64,000 nt of DNA from contig JACDEL010000002.1 of the NCBI GenBank assembly GCA_013816405.1, positions 20,325 to 84,324 on the forward strand, written 5' to 3'. The translations under genes and the position numbers were made by a program. Below are positions 18,541-27,330 of this stretch, piece after piece. Under the pieces are notes generated by a model that was not told the origin of the DNA, did not search any database, and saw nothing but the letters and a program-made list of their open reading frames with translations. The stretch is from Chloroflexota bacterium. Its GTDB lineage: Bacteria > Chloroflexota > Limnocylindria > QHBO01. Each line of letters opens with the position of its first letter. Within the stretch, counting starts at the first letter, position 1.

Positions 18541-18867
18541 ATGCCACTGATGGTCACCTTCTTCAACGTCCGGAAGGGGCGCGACGCGCTCTTCAAGCGC
18601 GGGATGCGCCACTTCTTCCCGAGGACGGTGAAGCGCTACGAGGCCGAATACGGGATCCGCTTCATCGGCTGGTTCAACGTCACCGAGGGATCGGAATGGA
18701 ACAACGTTTTGATCCTGGACCTGCCGACGTATTCGGTGCTCGATCGCCTGTACGAGGATCCCGCCGCGCGCGGCCTGGGCCACCGGGTGGCCGAGTCGAT
18801 CTTCGACAAGAAGCACATCATCTTCCTGCGCGAGCGGATGGGTCCGGACCTGGTCTACAAGCCGTGA
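18541..18867 (+). CDS. Hypothetical protein in the pyr operon
   Basis: 108 aa ORF packed between neighbours; MPLMVTFFNVRKGRDALFKRGMRHFFPRTVKRYEAEYGIRFIGWFNVTEGSEWNNVLILDLP. Confidence 0.65.
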   Translation: MPLMVTFFNVRKGRDALFKRGMRHFFPRTVKRYEAEYGIRFIGWFNVTEGSEWNNVLILDLPTYSVLDRLYEDPAARGLGHRVAESIFDKKHIIFLRERMGPDLVYKP

Positions 18868-19685
18868 GCGCGCCGCGCATCTCCGCGCTGCGCGAGCTGG
18901 CCGGCGAGGCTGAGCTCGAGCGCAGGGACTTCGTGTACGAGGCGACCGAGCAGCTGCGCCGCTTCCTGGCCGCGAACCGTGAGCGCCTGCTCGAGATCGG
19001 TCCCATCAAGCTGGTCGACGACGAGCAGGACTACCTCCTGTTCGATCCTGTCGACGAGGTGTGGACCACACGGTTGACCTACCAGGATCCGGCGGATAGC
19101 GAGTGGTACGACGAGGAGCAGACGGTCGAAGCGGTGAGCGAGGTGGTCGAGCTCTATAACCTGGCCGACATTCTCTCCTGGTTCATCGACGCCGCCCGCG
19201 ACCCGACGAACCACCTGATATCGGCCGACAAGCTCGCCGCGCACGAGGCGGTCGCTGACGAGCCGAACGACGAGGATTGGCAGGCGGACCTGTCGACGGC
19301 CCAGCAGGAGACGATCGCCGCGCAGCGACTCTGGCAGCTGGCCGACGCGTATCGCACCCAGATCGGCGACCAGCAGAAGCAGGTGCTGCGTGAGTTCGCT
19401 GCCAACGCCGAGGAGGTGCTGGCGCGGACCGGCGACCTGGTCCTGCTTGACGAGGAGACCGACACCCTCGTCCTGCGCGCGGATGGTCGGTTCGAGACAA
19501 GCCTCGACCTGTCAGACATGCCGAACGGAACGGCGCTCAACGACGAGCCGCACCGCATGGGCCTGACCGTCACCGACGCTCGCACCGTCGCCGACGTGTA
19601 CGACCCGACGGATGTCCTCCAATGGGTCACCGATGCCCTCACCGAACGCTATCCCGCGGTCGATTTCACCGCCGTCTACGAATAG
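18864..19685 (+). CDS. Hypothetical acidic protein with internal duplication (GTG start)
   Basis: GTG at 18864 overlaps the previous stop; N- and C-terminal halves align (see findings). Confidence 0.65.
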   Translation: MSAPRISALRELAGEAELERRDFVYEATEQLRRFLAANRERLLEIGPIKLVDDEQDYLLFDPVDEVWTTRLTYQDPADSEWYDEEQTVEAVSEVVELYNLADILSWFIDAARDPTNHLISADKLAAHEAVADEPNDEDWQADLSTAQQETIAAQRLWQLADAYRTQIGDQQKQVLREFAANAEEVLARTGDLVLLDEETDTLVLRADGRFETSLDLSDMPNGTALNDEPHRMGLTVTDARTVADVYDPTDVLQWVTDALTERYPAVDFTAVYE

Positions 19686-19689
19686 CCAG

Positions 19690-20340
19690 ATGGAGCCGAT
19701 TCCGGTCGCCACCAGCTCGCCGGGGCTTCCGCAGGGCGACGCATTGACCATGGCCGGAGTCGAGGAGCTGTTCGAGGTGGCCGGAGCCCTGCGCCGCGGG
19801 CACTTCGTGCTCAAGAGTGGACGCCACTCGGACCGCTATCTGGAGAAGTTCGCAGTGCTGCAGTACCCGTCCCTGGCGGTCGAGATCGGCCGGCGGCTGG
19901 CCGCCTCCCTCATCGATCGCGATCCGACCCTCGTGGTCGGGCCGACCACGGGCGGGGCGCTGCTCGCCGCCGAGACGGCACGCCAGCTGGAGGTTTCGCT
20001 CGGCCGGACCGTGCGGGGCGTGTTCGCTGAGCCGATGGAGCGGGGGGCTCGCGCGCTGCGCCGCGGCTGGCCGGTCAGCGGCGCCGACCGCGTCGTGCTG
20101 GTCGACGACATCCTGACCACTGGCGCGTCGCTGGCCGAGACCGTGCGGGCCGTCGGCCTGGCAGGGGCGACGCCATTGGTGGCGAGCGTGATCGTCGACC
20201 GCTCTACCGGTCCGGTGGAGATCGGCTGCCCGATCGTATCGCTTGGCAGGATCGAGATCACGTCGTGGACCGCTGACGAGTGCCCGTCCTGCAAGCGCGG
20301 TGAGCCTGTCGTCAAGCCGGGGAGCAGCGCCGCTAGCTGA
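19690..20340 (+). CDS. pyrE: Orotate phosphoribosyltransferase
   Basis: FVLKSGRHSDRYLEKFAVLQYP, LVVGPTTGGALLAAETARQL, DRVVLVDDILTTGASLAETVRAV. Confidence 0.92.
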   Translation: MEPIPVATSSPGLPQGDALTMAGVEELFEVAGALRRGHFVLKSGRHSDRYLEKFAVLQYPSLAVEIGRRLAASLIDRDPTLVVGPTTGGALLAAETARQLEVSLGRTVRGVFAEPMERGARALRRGWPVSGADRVVLVDDILTTGASLAETVRAVGLAGATPLVASVIVDRSTGPVEIGCPIVSLGRIEITSWTADECPSCKRGEPVVKPGSSAAS

Positions 20341-21187
20341 CCACCGGCTCCTGCCAGTTGACCTGCGTCATGCGCGCCGGGGGAAACTCGCCATCCGGGG
20401 GGACGATCGCGGTCTCCGCCTCCAGGGGGATGCCGATCGGCGCCACGAAATAGCGGCCGGCCAGGCGCCGCGCCTCGGGATCAACGGCGAACCCGGCCTT
20501 CGCGCGGTGGAAGGTGATGGTCAAGTCGGCGACCACGACTGGATCGGAGCGGGTGCCATCGGTCAGGTCGATGCGGGTGGGGGTGTCGATGGCAAGGACG
20601 CGGCAGGGCCGCCCGGCGGCCCGGGCGTGGGTCACGATCGCGTTGAGCAGGTCCACGGCGCTGGAGATCGGCTCGCGCAGCGGGCCGGCCGCGCCGCTGC
20701 CGAGCAGCGCGTCGACGAGGAGGCTCGCCGGTGAGAGCCGTGCCCGCAGCTTGAGCAGCAGCTCAGGGGTGGGCGCCACGAAGAGCGACAGCGAGCCGGC
20801 CGATGCCATTGCCTGCAGCACGGCCCAGTTGTGTGCCGCGGCGACACCGCTGATCCGCGCGGGATCGCCCACTAGGACAGCGGTCACCGCGCGGCCCGTC
20901 GAGGCAAGGCGTCTGGCGGTCACGAAGCCGTCGCCTCCGTTGCTGCCCGGGCCGCACAGCACGACCGTCAACGGGGCCGCGGCGAGCGGCCCCCCTGGTC
21001 CGGTGACCGGCTCGGTCATGGTGGCCAGCTCAGCGAGGGCCAGCTCGGTGACGGCCGCGCCGGCGCTCTCCATCAGGGCATCGGGCGACAGGCCAAGGCC
21101 CTGCGCCGCCTCATCGATGCGCGCCATCTCGTCGCCGCCGATGAGGACCGTCACATTGCGTACCGGCCGTTCGGCCGGATCGGTCAT
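20333..21187 (-). CDS. nnrE: NAD(P)H-hydrate epimerase (YjeF N-terminal domain)
   Basis: MARIDEAAQGLGLSPDALMESAGAAVTELALAEL, VLCGPGSNGGDGFVTARRLASTG, LLVDALLGSGAAGPLREP, ITFHRAKAGF. Confidence 0.85.
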   Translation of the reverse strand: MTDPAERPVRNVTVLIGGDEMARIDEAAQGLGLSPDALMESAGAAVTELALAELATMTEPVTGPGGPLAAAPLTVVLCGPGSNGGDGFVTARRLASTGRAVTAVLVGDPARISGVAAAHNWAVLQAMASAGSLSLFVAPTPELLLKLRARLSPASLLVDALLGSGAAGPLREPISSAVDLLNAIVTHARAAGRPCRVLAIDTPTRIDLTDGTRSDPVVVADLTITFHRAKAGFAVDPEARRLAGRYFVAPIGIPLEAETAIVPPDGEFPPARMTQVNWQEPVVS

Positions 21188-21645
21188 GGCAGGGTCTTCA
21201 GGTACTCGACGACGGTGGCGATCTCCTCTGGGCTGAGGTTCGTCGGCGGGCCGGCGAAGACGGGCATGCCATTGCGGGCGATTCCGGCCACCGCCGGATC
21301 AGTGCCGGCAATCCAGAGGTTGGCCCAGTCATCGGGACGGTCCTTGCCCAGCTGTTGCAGGTTCGCGCTGGTCGGGCCGTTCTTCACGCCATGGAGGCTC
21401 GGGAAGGCGGCCTGTCCCGCCAGGTCCGGGCCATGGCAGGCCTGGCAGCCTGCCGCCTTGATGATGGACTGAGCATTGAGGCCGCCCGATCCCGACGGCT
21501 GCGGCGTTCCGAGGATTGGCGGATTGGAGCCGCTCGGGTTGGTGGCGAAGAAGAGTGCGCCGGCGAGGACCATGCCCCCCGTCAGGGTCAGCGCCCAACC
21601 GGGGATGCCGCGCGTCCGTGACTCGATCGGGGTGGGGACCGTCAT
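21184..21645 (-). CDS. Membrane-anchored c-type cytochrome
   Basis: N-terminal TM helix and IIKAAGCQACHGPDLAGQAAFPSLHGV (CxxCH)...NGMPVFAGPPTNLSPEEIATVVEYLKTLP. Confidence 0.88.
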   Translation of the reverse strand: MTVPTPIESRTRGIPGWALTLTGGMVLAGALFFATNPSGSNPPILGTPQPSGSGGLNAQSIIKAAGCQACHGPDLAGQAAFPSLHGVKNGPTSANLQQLGKDRPDDWANLWIAGTDPAVAGIARNGMPVFAGPPTNLSPEEIATVVEYLKTLP

Positions 21646-21649
21646 TGGC

Positions 21650-23149
21650 TCAGTGCGCCGCCGGCACGGCAGCGGCGTCCAGGACGATGGCGTACTCCGC
21701 GCGGCGGGCACTGGTGTACATCAGGAACACGTTCAGTGCCAGCACCGCTGCCGCCAATGCGGTGAGGCCGATTCCCGCCCCGAGCCCAAGCCGGAACCAG
21801 AAGACGAACCCGTCCATCTCCGCGGGCGTCGCCGCCTGCGCCAGCAGCGAGCCATGCACGATTCCACCGGCGATCAGGGCCAGCCCTGCCACGGCGGCCC
21901 CGGCAAAGGCGGTCCACAGCGTTGCCTCGGCGAGCAGGGTCCCTCCCCAATCCCGTCGCAGCAGGCGCGGGAAGGCGTGATCCGCCAACGCCAGGAACGC
22001 GAACGTGGCCGTGCCAAGGAGCGCAAAGAGCCGGACGCCGATCCCCCACTCCGTGCTCCCGACGAGTGCCCGCACCGAGCCGAGGGAGCCGAGCGCCTCG
22101 AGCAGCGCGTTGGCCACCAGGAAGGTGAGGGCCACCAGCGCGAACGGGATCGTCCCCGGCGAGAGGACGAGCGTCCAGCGACCGCTGAGGCTGAGGAGCA
22201 GGTTCGCAACGACCAGGAAGGCGGGAAGAACCAGCAGGAAGGTCGCCACGTTGCCGATCTGGGTGATCGCGAACGGGACCGAGACATCCACCAGGCTGGC
22301 GAGGGGCGCCAGAGTGCTCAGCCCGAGCCACAGCAGCCAGCCGAGCATGGCCAGGCCCCATGAGTAGAGCGGGTTGGCGGCAGCGCGCGGGATGACGTAA
22401 TACAGGGTGCCGATGGCCATGCCGCCCAAGCAGAGGGTCTCCAGGGCACGCCCGTAGAAGGCGGTGGCAAGCGCCATCCCAGTTGCGGGCAGGCTGAACA
22501 GCTTCACGACGCTGAGCAGCTGCGCGAGGCTGATGAGACCGTAGAGCCCCAAGAGCGCGAGGAGCGCCACCCCGAAGTACCAGATGCTGACGTATGGCTG
22601 CCGCTCCGCCGATGCCAGCACGGTTCGCCAGAAGGCCGCGTTGGCGAGGAGCAGGGCCAGCAGCAGGACGCCGGCCACCGGCAGCGGGAACTCCGTCAGC
22701 GCCCCGGACCCGGAGAGCTGCGGGACGTAGAGCGCCACCAGGCCGGCAGCCAGGCCGATGTTCCAGAGTGCCGCGGCGCCGGCCGCCATCGTCTCGCTGA
22801 CCAATCGCCTGCCGAGCAGGCGGGGCGTGATGAAGAAGATCGCCCCTAGCCCGGCGTTGCCGAGCCAGCCATAGACCAGCGAGTTCCAGAAGCCGGAGGT
22901 CGTGGTTGCCGGGCTCAGCTCGAAGGTGAGCACTCCGCTGACCGTGGGCATCTCCAGGTGCAGAGTGAGCTGATCCGGGAAGAGCTGATAGGCCACCCAC
23001 AGCAACCCGATCCCCGCGGCGGCCAGGAACCAGACCAGTGCAGCGACCAGGAATGCGGTCGCGGCATTGTCCGGCTCGTTGGGAATGATCGGGCGACGGA
23101 CCTTGGGTGGCTGGTCGTAGGGTCGCAGCTTCTTGGGGTTCACGGCCAT
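21650..23149 (-). CDS. CcoN/cbb3 oxidase subunit I-like membrane protein lacking canonical metal ligands
   Basis: 500 aa polytopic protein; FYGRALETLCLGGMAIGTLYYVIPRAAANPLYS lines up with CcoN [33 protein letters not shown] but the histidine is gone. Confidence 0.7.
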   Translation of the reverse strand: MAVNPKKLRPYDQPPKVRRPIIPNEPDNAATAFLVAALVWFLAAAGIGLLWVAYQLFPDQLTLHLEMPTVSGVLTFELSPATTTSGFWNSLVYGWLGNAGLGAIFFITPRLLGRRLVSETMAAGAAALWNIGLAAGLVALYVPQLSGSGALTEFPLPVAGVLLLALLLANAAFWRTVLASAERQPYVSIWYFGVALLALLGLYGLISLAQLLSVVKLFSLPATGMALATAFYGRALETLCLGGMAIGTLYYVIPRAAANPLYSWGLAMLGWLLWLGLSTLAPLASLVDVSVPFAITQIGNVATFLLVLPAFLVVANLLLSLSGRWTLVLSPGTIPFALVALTFLVANALLEALGSLGSVRALVGSTEWGIGVRLFALLGTATFAFLALADHAFPRLLRRDWGGTLLAEATLWTAFAGAAVAGLALIAGGIVHGSLLAQAATPAEMDGFVFWFRLGLGAGIGLTALAAAVLALNVFLMYTSARRAEYAIVLDAAAVPAAH

Positions 23150-23259
23150 CGGCGTGCGCAGCCTCGCATCGATCGGAATGGGTCGCGACGGCGAACCCGG
23201 CGGCATTGTAGCCGACCTCAGGGGTTTGACCGATCCGAGCGCGGTGCGTAGCATGGGCC

Positions 23260-23320
<61 letters not shown>

Positions 23321-23334
<14 letters not shown>

Positions 23335-23375
23335 CGCATTCACCTTCGAACGCCGCCTCCCGCCAGGCGGCGTTC
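23321..23375 (+). repeat. Direct repeat copy 1: tRNA-fMet 3' end plus terminator hairpin
   Basis: GTCCCCCGCAACCAC...GAACGCCGCCTCCCGCCAGGCGGCGTTC recurs at 24142-24199. Confidence 0.9.
23348..23375 (+). terminator. Hairpin terminator downstream of tRNA-fMet
   Basis: GAACGCCGCC-tcccgcca-GGCGGCGTTC, perfect 10-bp stem followed by GCCTTTCC (weak T tract). Confidence 0.6.
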
Positions 23376-23507
23376 GCCTTTCCACCACATCGCCTGCTCA
23401 CAGAATGCTCACAAACGCACCGACAGATCGCGTGGATCTGGCTCAACGTAGGCGTCCGCCACGCTTCTCGATGATGGGTAACAAAGGGGCGCTCGACCCT
23501 GGGACTT

Positions 23508-24050
23508 CTACCCCAGGCGTTTGATCGCTTCATCGGTGGTGATGACATCCGCGAACTCGCCATGCACGCTTGCGAGCGCGGTCCGATGGACGAGCTCCGC
23601 CGGAAAGACTTCACCATCGGGACCCTCCCGGTCGTACGTAGAGCAGGCATCTCCGACGTACCAGGTCTCAAACCCGAGATTGCCAGACATCCGAACCGTG
23701 GTCGAACCGCAGTGGTCGGTGGTGAACGCGGCGATCACCACGGTCGTCGCCCCCGTACTGCGCAGCCGTTCCTCGAGATCGGTGCCGATGAACGCGGAAT
23801 TCACCTCCTTGGTGAGCACGAGCTCCCCTTCCTGCGGCACGACCTCATCCATGAACTCGAACCCGGGGTTGCCTTCGTGAAGCATCGGCCAGTCCGGATC
23901 CGTCTCGCGATGCCGAACGTGGATGATGGGTGCTTCGGCTGTGCGCCACGCTTGCAGTAGCCGGGCGACGTTCTCTTCAGCGCTGGGATCGTTGTTCCGC
24001 TGTCCGAACGCGGGGTCATCCCACGCATTCTGAACATCGACAACGAGCAA
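23508..24050 (-). CDS. Isochorismatase-family hydrolase
   Basis: LLVVDVQNAWDDP, VLTKEVNSAFIGTDLEERL, VVIAAFTTDHCGSTTVRMSGNLGFETWYVGDAC; start codon ambiguous. Confidence 0.8.
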   Translation of the reverse strand: MLVVDVQNAWDDPAFGQRNNDPSAEENVARLLQAWRTAEAPIIHVRHRETDPDWPMLHEGNPGFEFMDEVVPQEGELVLTKEVNSAFIGTDLEERLRSTGATTVVIAAFTTDHCGSTTVRMSGNLGFETWYVGDACSTYDREGPDGEVFPAELVHRTALASVHGEFADVITTDEAIKRLG

Positions 24051-24141
24051 AGTGGGCTTCGCGATGGTGGTTCCTCCTCAACGCGGGATCCCCCTCTTCC
24101 AAACCGGCAGCCACCGGATAGTTGGATGTTAGGCGTCGGGC

Positions 24142-24199
24142 GTCCCCCGCAACCACAGACCCTCAGAAACCGAACGCCGCCTCCCGCCAGGCAGCGTTC
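24142..24199 (+). repeat. Direct repeat copy 2: tRNA-fMet 3' remnant plus degraded hairpin
   Basis: GTCCCCCGCAACCAC (24142-24156) and GAACGCCGCCTCCCGCCAGGCAGCGTTC (24172-24199), one stem mismatch relative to copy 1. Confidence 0.9.
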
Positions 24200-24213
24200 C
24201 CGTTTGCGCGCGC

Positions 24214-24561
24214 CTAGCGCCTGGCGGTCTTCTTGCGTGCCCTGGCGTTGGCCTTGGCGACCGAGCGGACAATCAGCAGGAAGACGATCGCCACCACCAT
24301 GGCCAGCGTTGCCAGGCGGGTGGCATCCACCGCCGGCTCCCAGGCGACCTGGCCATCGCGGATGATCCACGCTCCGGCAGGCGTGGCCCTCACACCGAAT
24401 CCGCCGCCGGCATTGGTCTCGCTGTCGCCGCCTCCCCCGCCGCCGCCAGCCACCTTGGCCGCGGGGATCACCAACACTCCATCGCGCTCGACCGGCTCGC
24501 CATACACTCGCTTCACGGTCATCACATCACGCGCGCCGCTGAGCAGCTCGTCAACGTTCAT
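24214..24561 (-). CDS. GerW/YtfJ-like protein
   Basis: MNVDELLSGARDVMTVKRVYGEPVERDGVLVIPAAKVAGGGGGGGD...GGGFGVRATPAGAWIIRDGQVAWEPAVD plus C-terminal TM helix. Confidence 0.75.
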   Translation of the reverse strand: MNVDELLSGARDVMTVKRVYGEPVERDGVLVIPAAKVAGGGGGGGDSETNAGGGFGVRATPAGAWIIRDGQVAWEPAVDATRLATLAMVVAIVFLLIVRSVAKANARARKKTARR

Positions 24562-24606
24562 CGGTCTGTCTCCTGTTCGGTCGGGGGACCCAGTCTAGGG
24601 CGTGCC

Positions 24607-25842
24607 TCAGGTTGGCCGATGCGCCCCCGGCTCCATCTCGACCATGGCGTGATGGATCCCGTAGTGGTCGAGCAGCGCCAGGTAAGGGTCCGGGTCGAAG
24701 GCCTCGGGCGCGTGCACGCCGCTCCCCGACCAGGCCCCGGTGGCGAGCAGCTCCATGGCGATCACCGGGTTGAAGCCGGTCTGCCAGCCGACCACCTGCG
24801 AGCCGGTGGCGCGCAGGGTCTCTGCGGCATCGGCCATCTGGTACAGAAAGACCTCTCGTGGCTTGCCATCCTTTGAGCCGATGACCCAGGTCCCGACCAC
24901 CGCCTGGCCGACCATCTTGTCGCCCATGGTGATCGGGTCGGGCACGACTGCCGCGACCACGTCCCGGGGCGAGACTTCAACACCCCGGACGCGCACCGGC
25001 TCCGTACGGTCGAGGCCGATGTCGTGGAGGAACTGCAGCTTCGCGATGAAGTCGCTCCCCAGCGCGTACTTGAAGGTGACCCGCCGCACGCCCTTCAGGT
25101 AGCGAGGCACGAGCAGCACCTCCTCGTGCTCGACGTTGACGCACTCGACCTGGCCGATCCCCTCGGGGAACGGGAAGGCCTCCGGCGCGCTGAACGGTGG
25201 GGTGGTGACCCAGTCGCCCTGCTCTCCATCCCACTCGACCGGCGGGTTGAGGCACTCCTCGATCGTGGTCCAGATGCTGAAGACCGGGGCGAAGGCGTAC
25301 CCGGGAATGTGCAGGTCGCCCCCGTCGCGGATGTGGACCTCGCGCACCTCGTCGAAGAGGTGCTTGGCGGCATGCGCGGCAAAGACGTCGGTCAGGCCCG
25401 GATCCATCCCCATCCCCAGGAGGGCGAGGCGTCCCGCCCGCTCCCACTCCTCCGCGCGGTCGAACTGTTCGTCGCCCAGTTTGACGCCGGGGAACCGGAA
25501 CGGGTCCTTGGGGTGCGGGCGCGACAGGCTGGTGGCCATGTCCATGTAGTGCACGCCCGCCGCGAGCGCCCCGTCGAAGATCGGCATCACGAAGCGGGGG
25601 TCGACGGCGTTCATCACCAGGTCGACCCGGTGCCGCCGCGCCAGGTCGGCAACCGCTACGGAATCGCGAGCGTCGATCCGCTCGCCGGGGAAGCGGTCGG
25701 CGTCGCCCAGCGTGGCCTGGAGCGCCATAACACGGGCGAAGTCGTAATCGGCCAGCACCATGAGCTCGCACCACTCCCGCTGCCCGCACATGCGGGCGAT
25801 CGCTTCGCCAACCGTGCCGATCCCCACCAGCAATATGCGCAT
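24607..25842 (-). CDS. Saccharopine dehydrogenase / lysine 6-dehydrogenase family protein
   Basis: MRILLVGIGTVGEAIARMCGQREWCELMVLADYDFARVMALQATLG...VMNAVDPRFVMPIFDGALAAGVHYMDMATS...GMDPGLTDVFAAHAAKHLFDEV. Confidence 0.82.
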   Translation of the reverse strand: MRILLVGIGTVGEAIARMCGQREWCELMVLADYDFARVMALQATLGDADRFPGERIDARDSVAVADLARRHRVDLVMNAVDPRFVMPIFDGALAAGVHYMDMATSLSRPHPKDPFRFPGVKLGDEQFDRAEEWERAGRLALLGMGMDPGLTDVFAAHAAKHLFDEVREVHIRDGGDLHIPGYAFAPVFSIWTTIEECLNPPVEWDGEQGDWVTTPPFSAPEAFPFPEGIGQVECVNVEHEEVLLVPRYLKGVRRVTFKYALGSDFIAKLQFLHDIGLDRTEPVRVRGVEVSPRDVVAAVVPDPITMGDKMVGQAVVGTWVIGSKDGKPREVFLYQMADAAETLRATGSQVVGWQTGFNPVIAMELLATGAWSGSGVHAPEAFDPDPYLALLDHYGIHHAMVEMEPGAHRPT

Positions 25843-25852
25843 GACTCTCTCC

Positions 25853-26770
25853 TCAGCCGAACATCTGGCGCAGCGCGAAGAGGACATTGGCAGGTCGCTC
25901 GGCCAGGCGTCGCATGTACCAGGCATACCAGGCCTCGCCGTAGGCGACCAGGGCGAGCACCCGGTATCCCTCCAACGCGAGGCGCAGCTGCTCCTTCTGG
26001 CGGATCCCGTACAGCATCTGGATCTCGAAGACGTTCTTCGCCACTCCCACCGCCTCGGCATGCGCCGCGACCCGCTCGATGAGCTTCGTGTCGTGCGTGC
26101 CCATCCCAAGTCGGAGATCGCCGCTCCCTGCGTGCGGGAGCATCAGCACGCACAGGGACTGGTAGGCGCCGTCCACCTCGTCCTTGCGCCGGAAGGCGAT
26201 GCTGGACGGCTCGTCGTATGCGCCCTTGACCATTCGGATCGCCGGCTTGAGCGGCAGCAGGGCGTGGACATCGGCCGGTGTCCTCCGCAGGTAGGCCTGC
26301 AGGCAGATGCCGAAGTTCGGGTGCTTCTCCTTCAGGGACCGGTACAGATCGAGGGTGGCATCTGTGTACGCGCTCCCCTCCATATCGAGCCACACCAGGC
26401 CGTTCCGTTGTGCTGCGTGGTCAGCCAGGCTGGAGAGGAGCCGCTCCGCGGCATCGCGGTCGAGGTCCAGGCCCAGCTGGGTGGGTTTGACGCTGATCTC
26501 GGCATCCATGCCGCGCGCCGCGATCATTTCGAGCAGCCCGTGGTAATGGTCAGCGACCGCCTCAGCCTCGGAGAGGTCCGCCAGGTTCTCTCCGAGCTGG
26601 GTGAACAGGATCCCAATGCCGTGCGGTCGAAAGAACTCCGCGGCGTCCAGCGCCTCCTCCACGGTCTCCCCTGGCATGAAGCGGCGCACCGCCCGACGCA
26701 CGAACCAGATGCGAGGCAGCCAACGCTTCAGCAGGCGGTTGCGGGCCATCCAGAGGAGGAGCGGGCGCAT
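25853..26770 (-). CDS. Proline dehydrogenase
   Basis: GIGILFTQLGENLADLSEAEAVADHYHGLLEMI, VSVKPTQLGLDLD..., VWLDMEGSAYTDATLDLYRSL, LKPAIRMVKGAYDEPSSIAF. Confidence 0.88.
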   Translation of the reverse strand: MRPLLLWMARNRLLKRWLPRIWFVRRAVRRFMPGETVEEALDAAEFFRPHGIGILFTQLGENLADLSEAEAVADHYHGLLEMIAARGMDAEISVKPTQLGLDLDRDAAERLLSSLADHAAQRNGLVWLDMEGSAYTDATLDLYRSLKEKHPNFGICLQAYLRRTPADVHALLPLKPAIRMVKGAYDEPSSIAFRRKDEVDGAYQSLCVLMLPHAGSGDLRLGMGTHDTKLIERVAAHAEAVGVAKNVFEIQMLYGIRQKEQLRLALEGYRVLALVAYGEAWYAWYMRRLAERPANVLFALRQMFG

Positions 26771-26820
26771 GCCTCGATGATCGCACGCGATCGGCGTAAC
26801 CGATGGCTATCCTCAGCGGC

Positions 26821-26892
26821 GGGCCGTTAGCTCAGTGGTAGAGCAGGGGACTTTTAATCCTCGTGCCGTGGGTTCGATCCCCACACGGCCCA
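26821..26892 (+). tRNA. tRNA-Lys(TTT)
   Basis: GGGCCGT...ACGGCCCA acceptor stem, TAGCTCAGTGGTAGAGCA D arm, CTTTTAA anticodon loop, GGGTTCGATCCC T arm. Confidence 0.95.
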
Positions 26893-26910
26893 CATCGCCG
26901 CGGGTGGTTG

Positions 26911-27099
26911 TCAGCCGTGCGGATCCTCGGTCGTGACCTGAATCTCCTCGTCACACGCGGAGCATCGGAAGAGGCGCTGGCCCCGGATGAGCTCACGCTC
27001 GGGGTCGCGTGCGTCGGGAGAGTGGGAGTCGACGGGCCTCATCTCAACCCAGTCGTTGCCGTGCCGGTGCAGAATCCGGTTCGTCTCAAAGTTCAACAT
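26911..27099 (-). CDS. Small zinc-ribbon-like hypothetical protein
   Basis: 63 aa: MLNFETNRILHRHGNDWVEMRP...RLFRCSACDEEIQVTTEDPHG. Confidence 0.5.
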   Translation of the reverse strand: MLNFETNRILHRHGNDWVEMRPVDSHSPDARDPERELIRGQRLFRCSACDEEIQVTTEDPHG

Positions 27100-27330
27100 G
27101 CGCCTGGTCCTCCAATCGCCTCGATGTTCGTTCAGTAGTGTCCACGATCCGCCGGCAAGACGCCACCCCGAACACACGCCGAGGGCGGGTGGACTGGCCT
27201 TCGCTGCGGTGCAGCCGTGCACGTCGCGAGCGTGCCGAGACGTAGATACCCAAGCAGCACAGAACCGGTACGCTGCGCATCGGAGCCCCGGACCCCGACC
27301 GGCACAACGGTTGCAGCCACCTGGAGACCG

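Noticed and set aside
24400-24470. Gly-rich run in the GerW/YtfJ-like protein as a sequence repeat of interest
   Set aside because: A Gly-rich linker is, to my knowledge, normal for this family.
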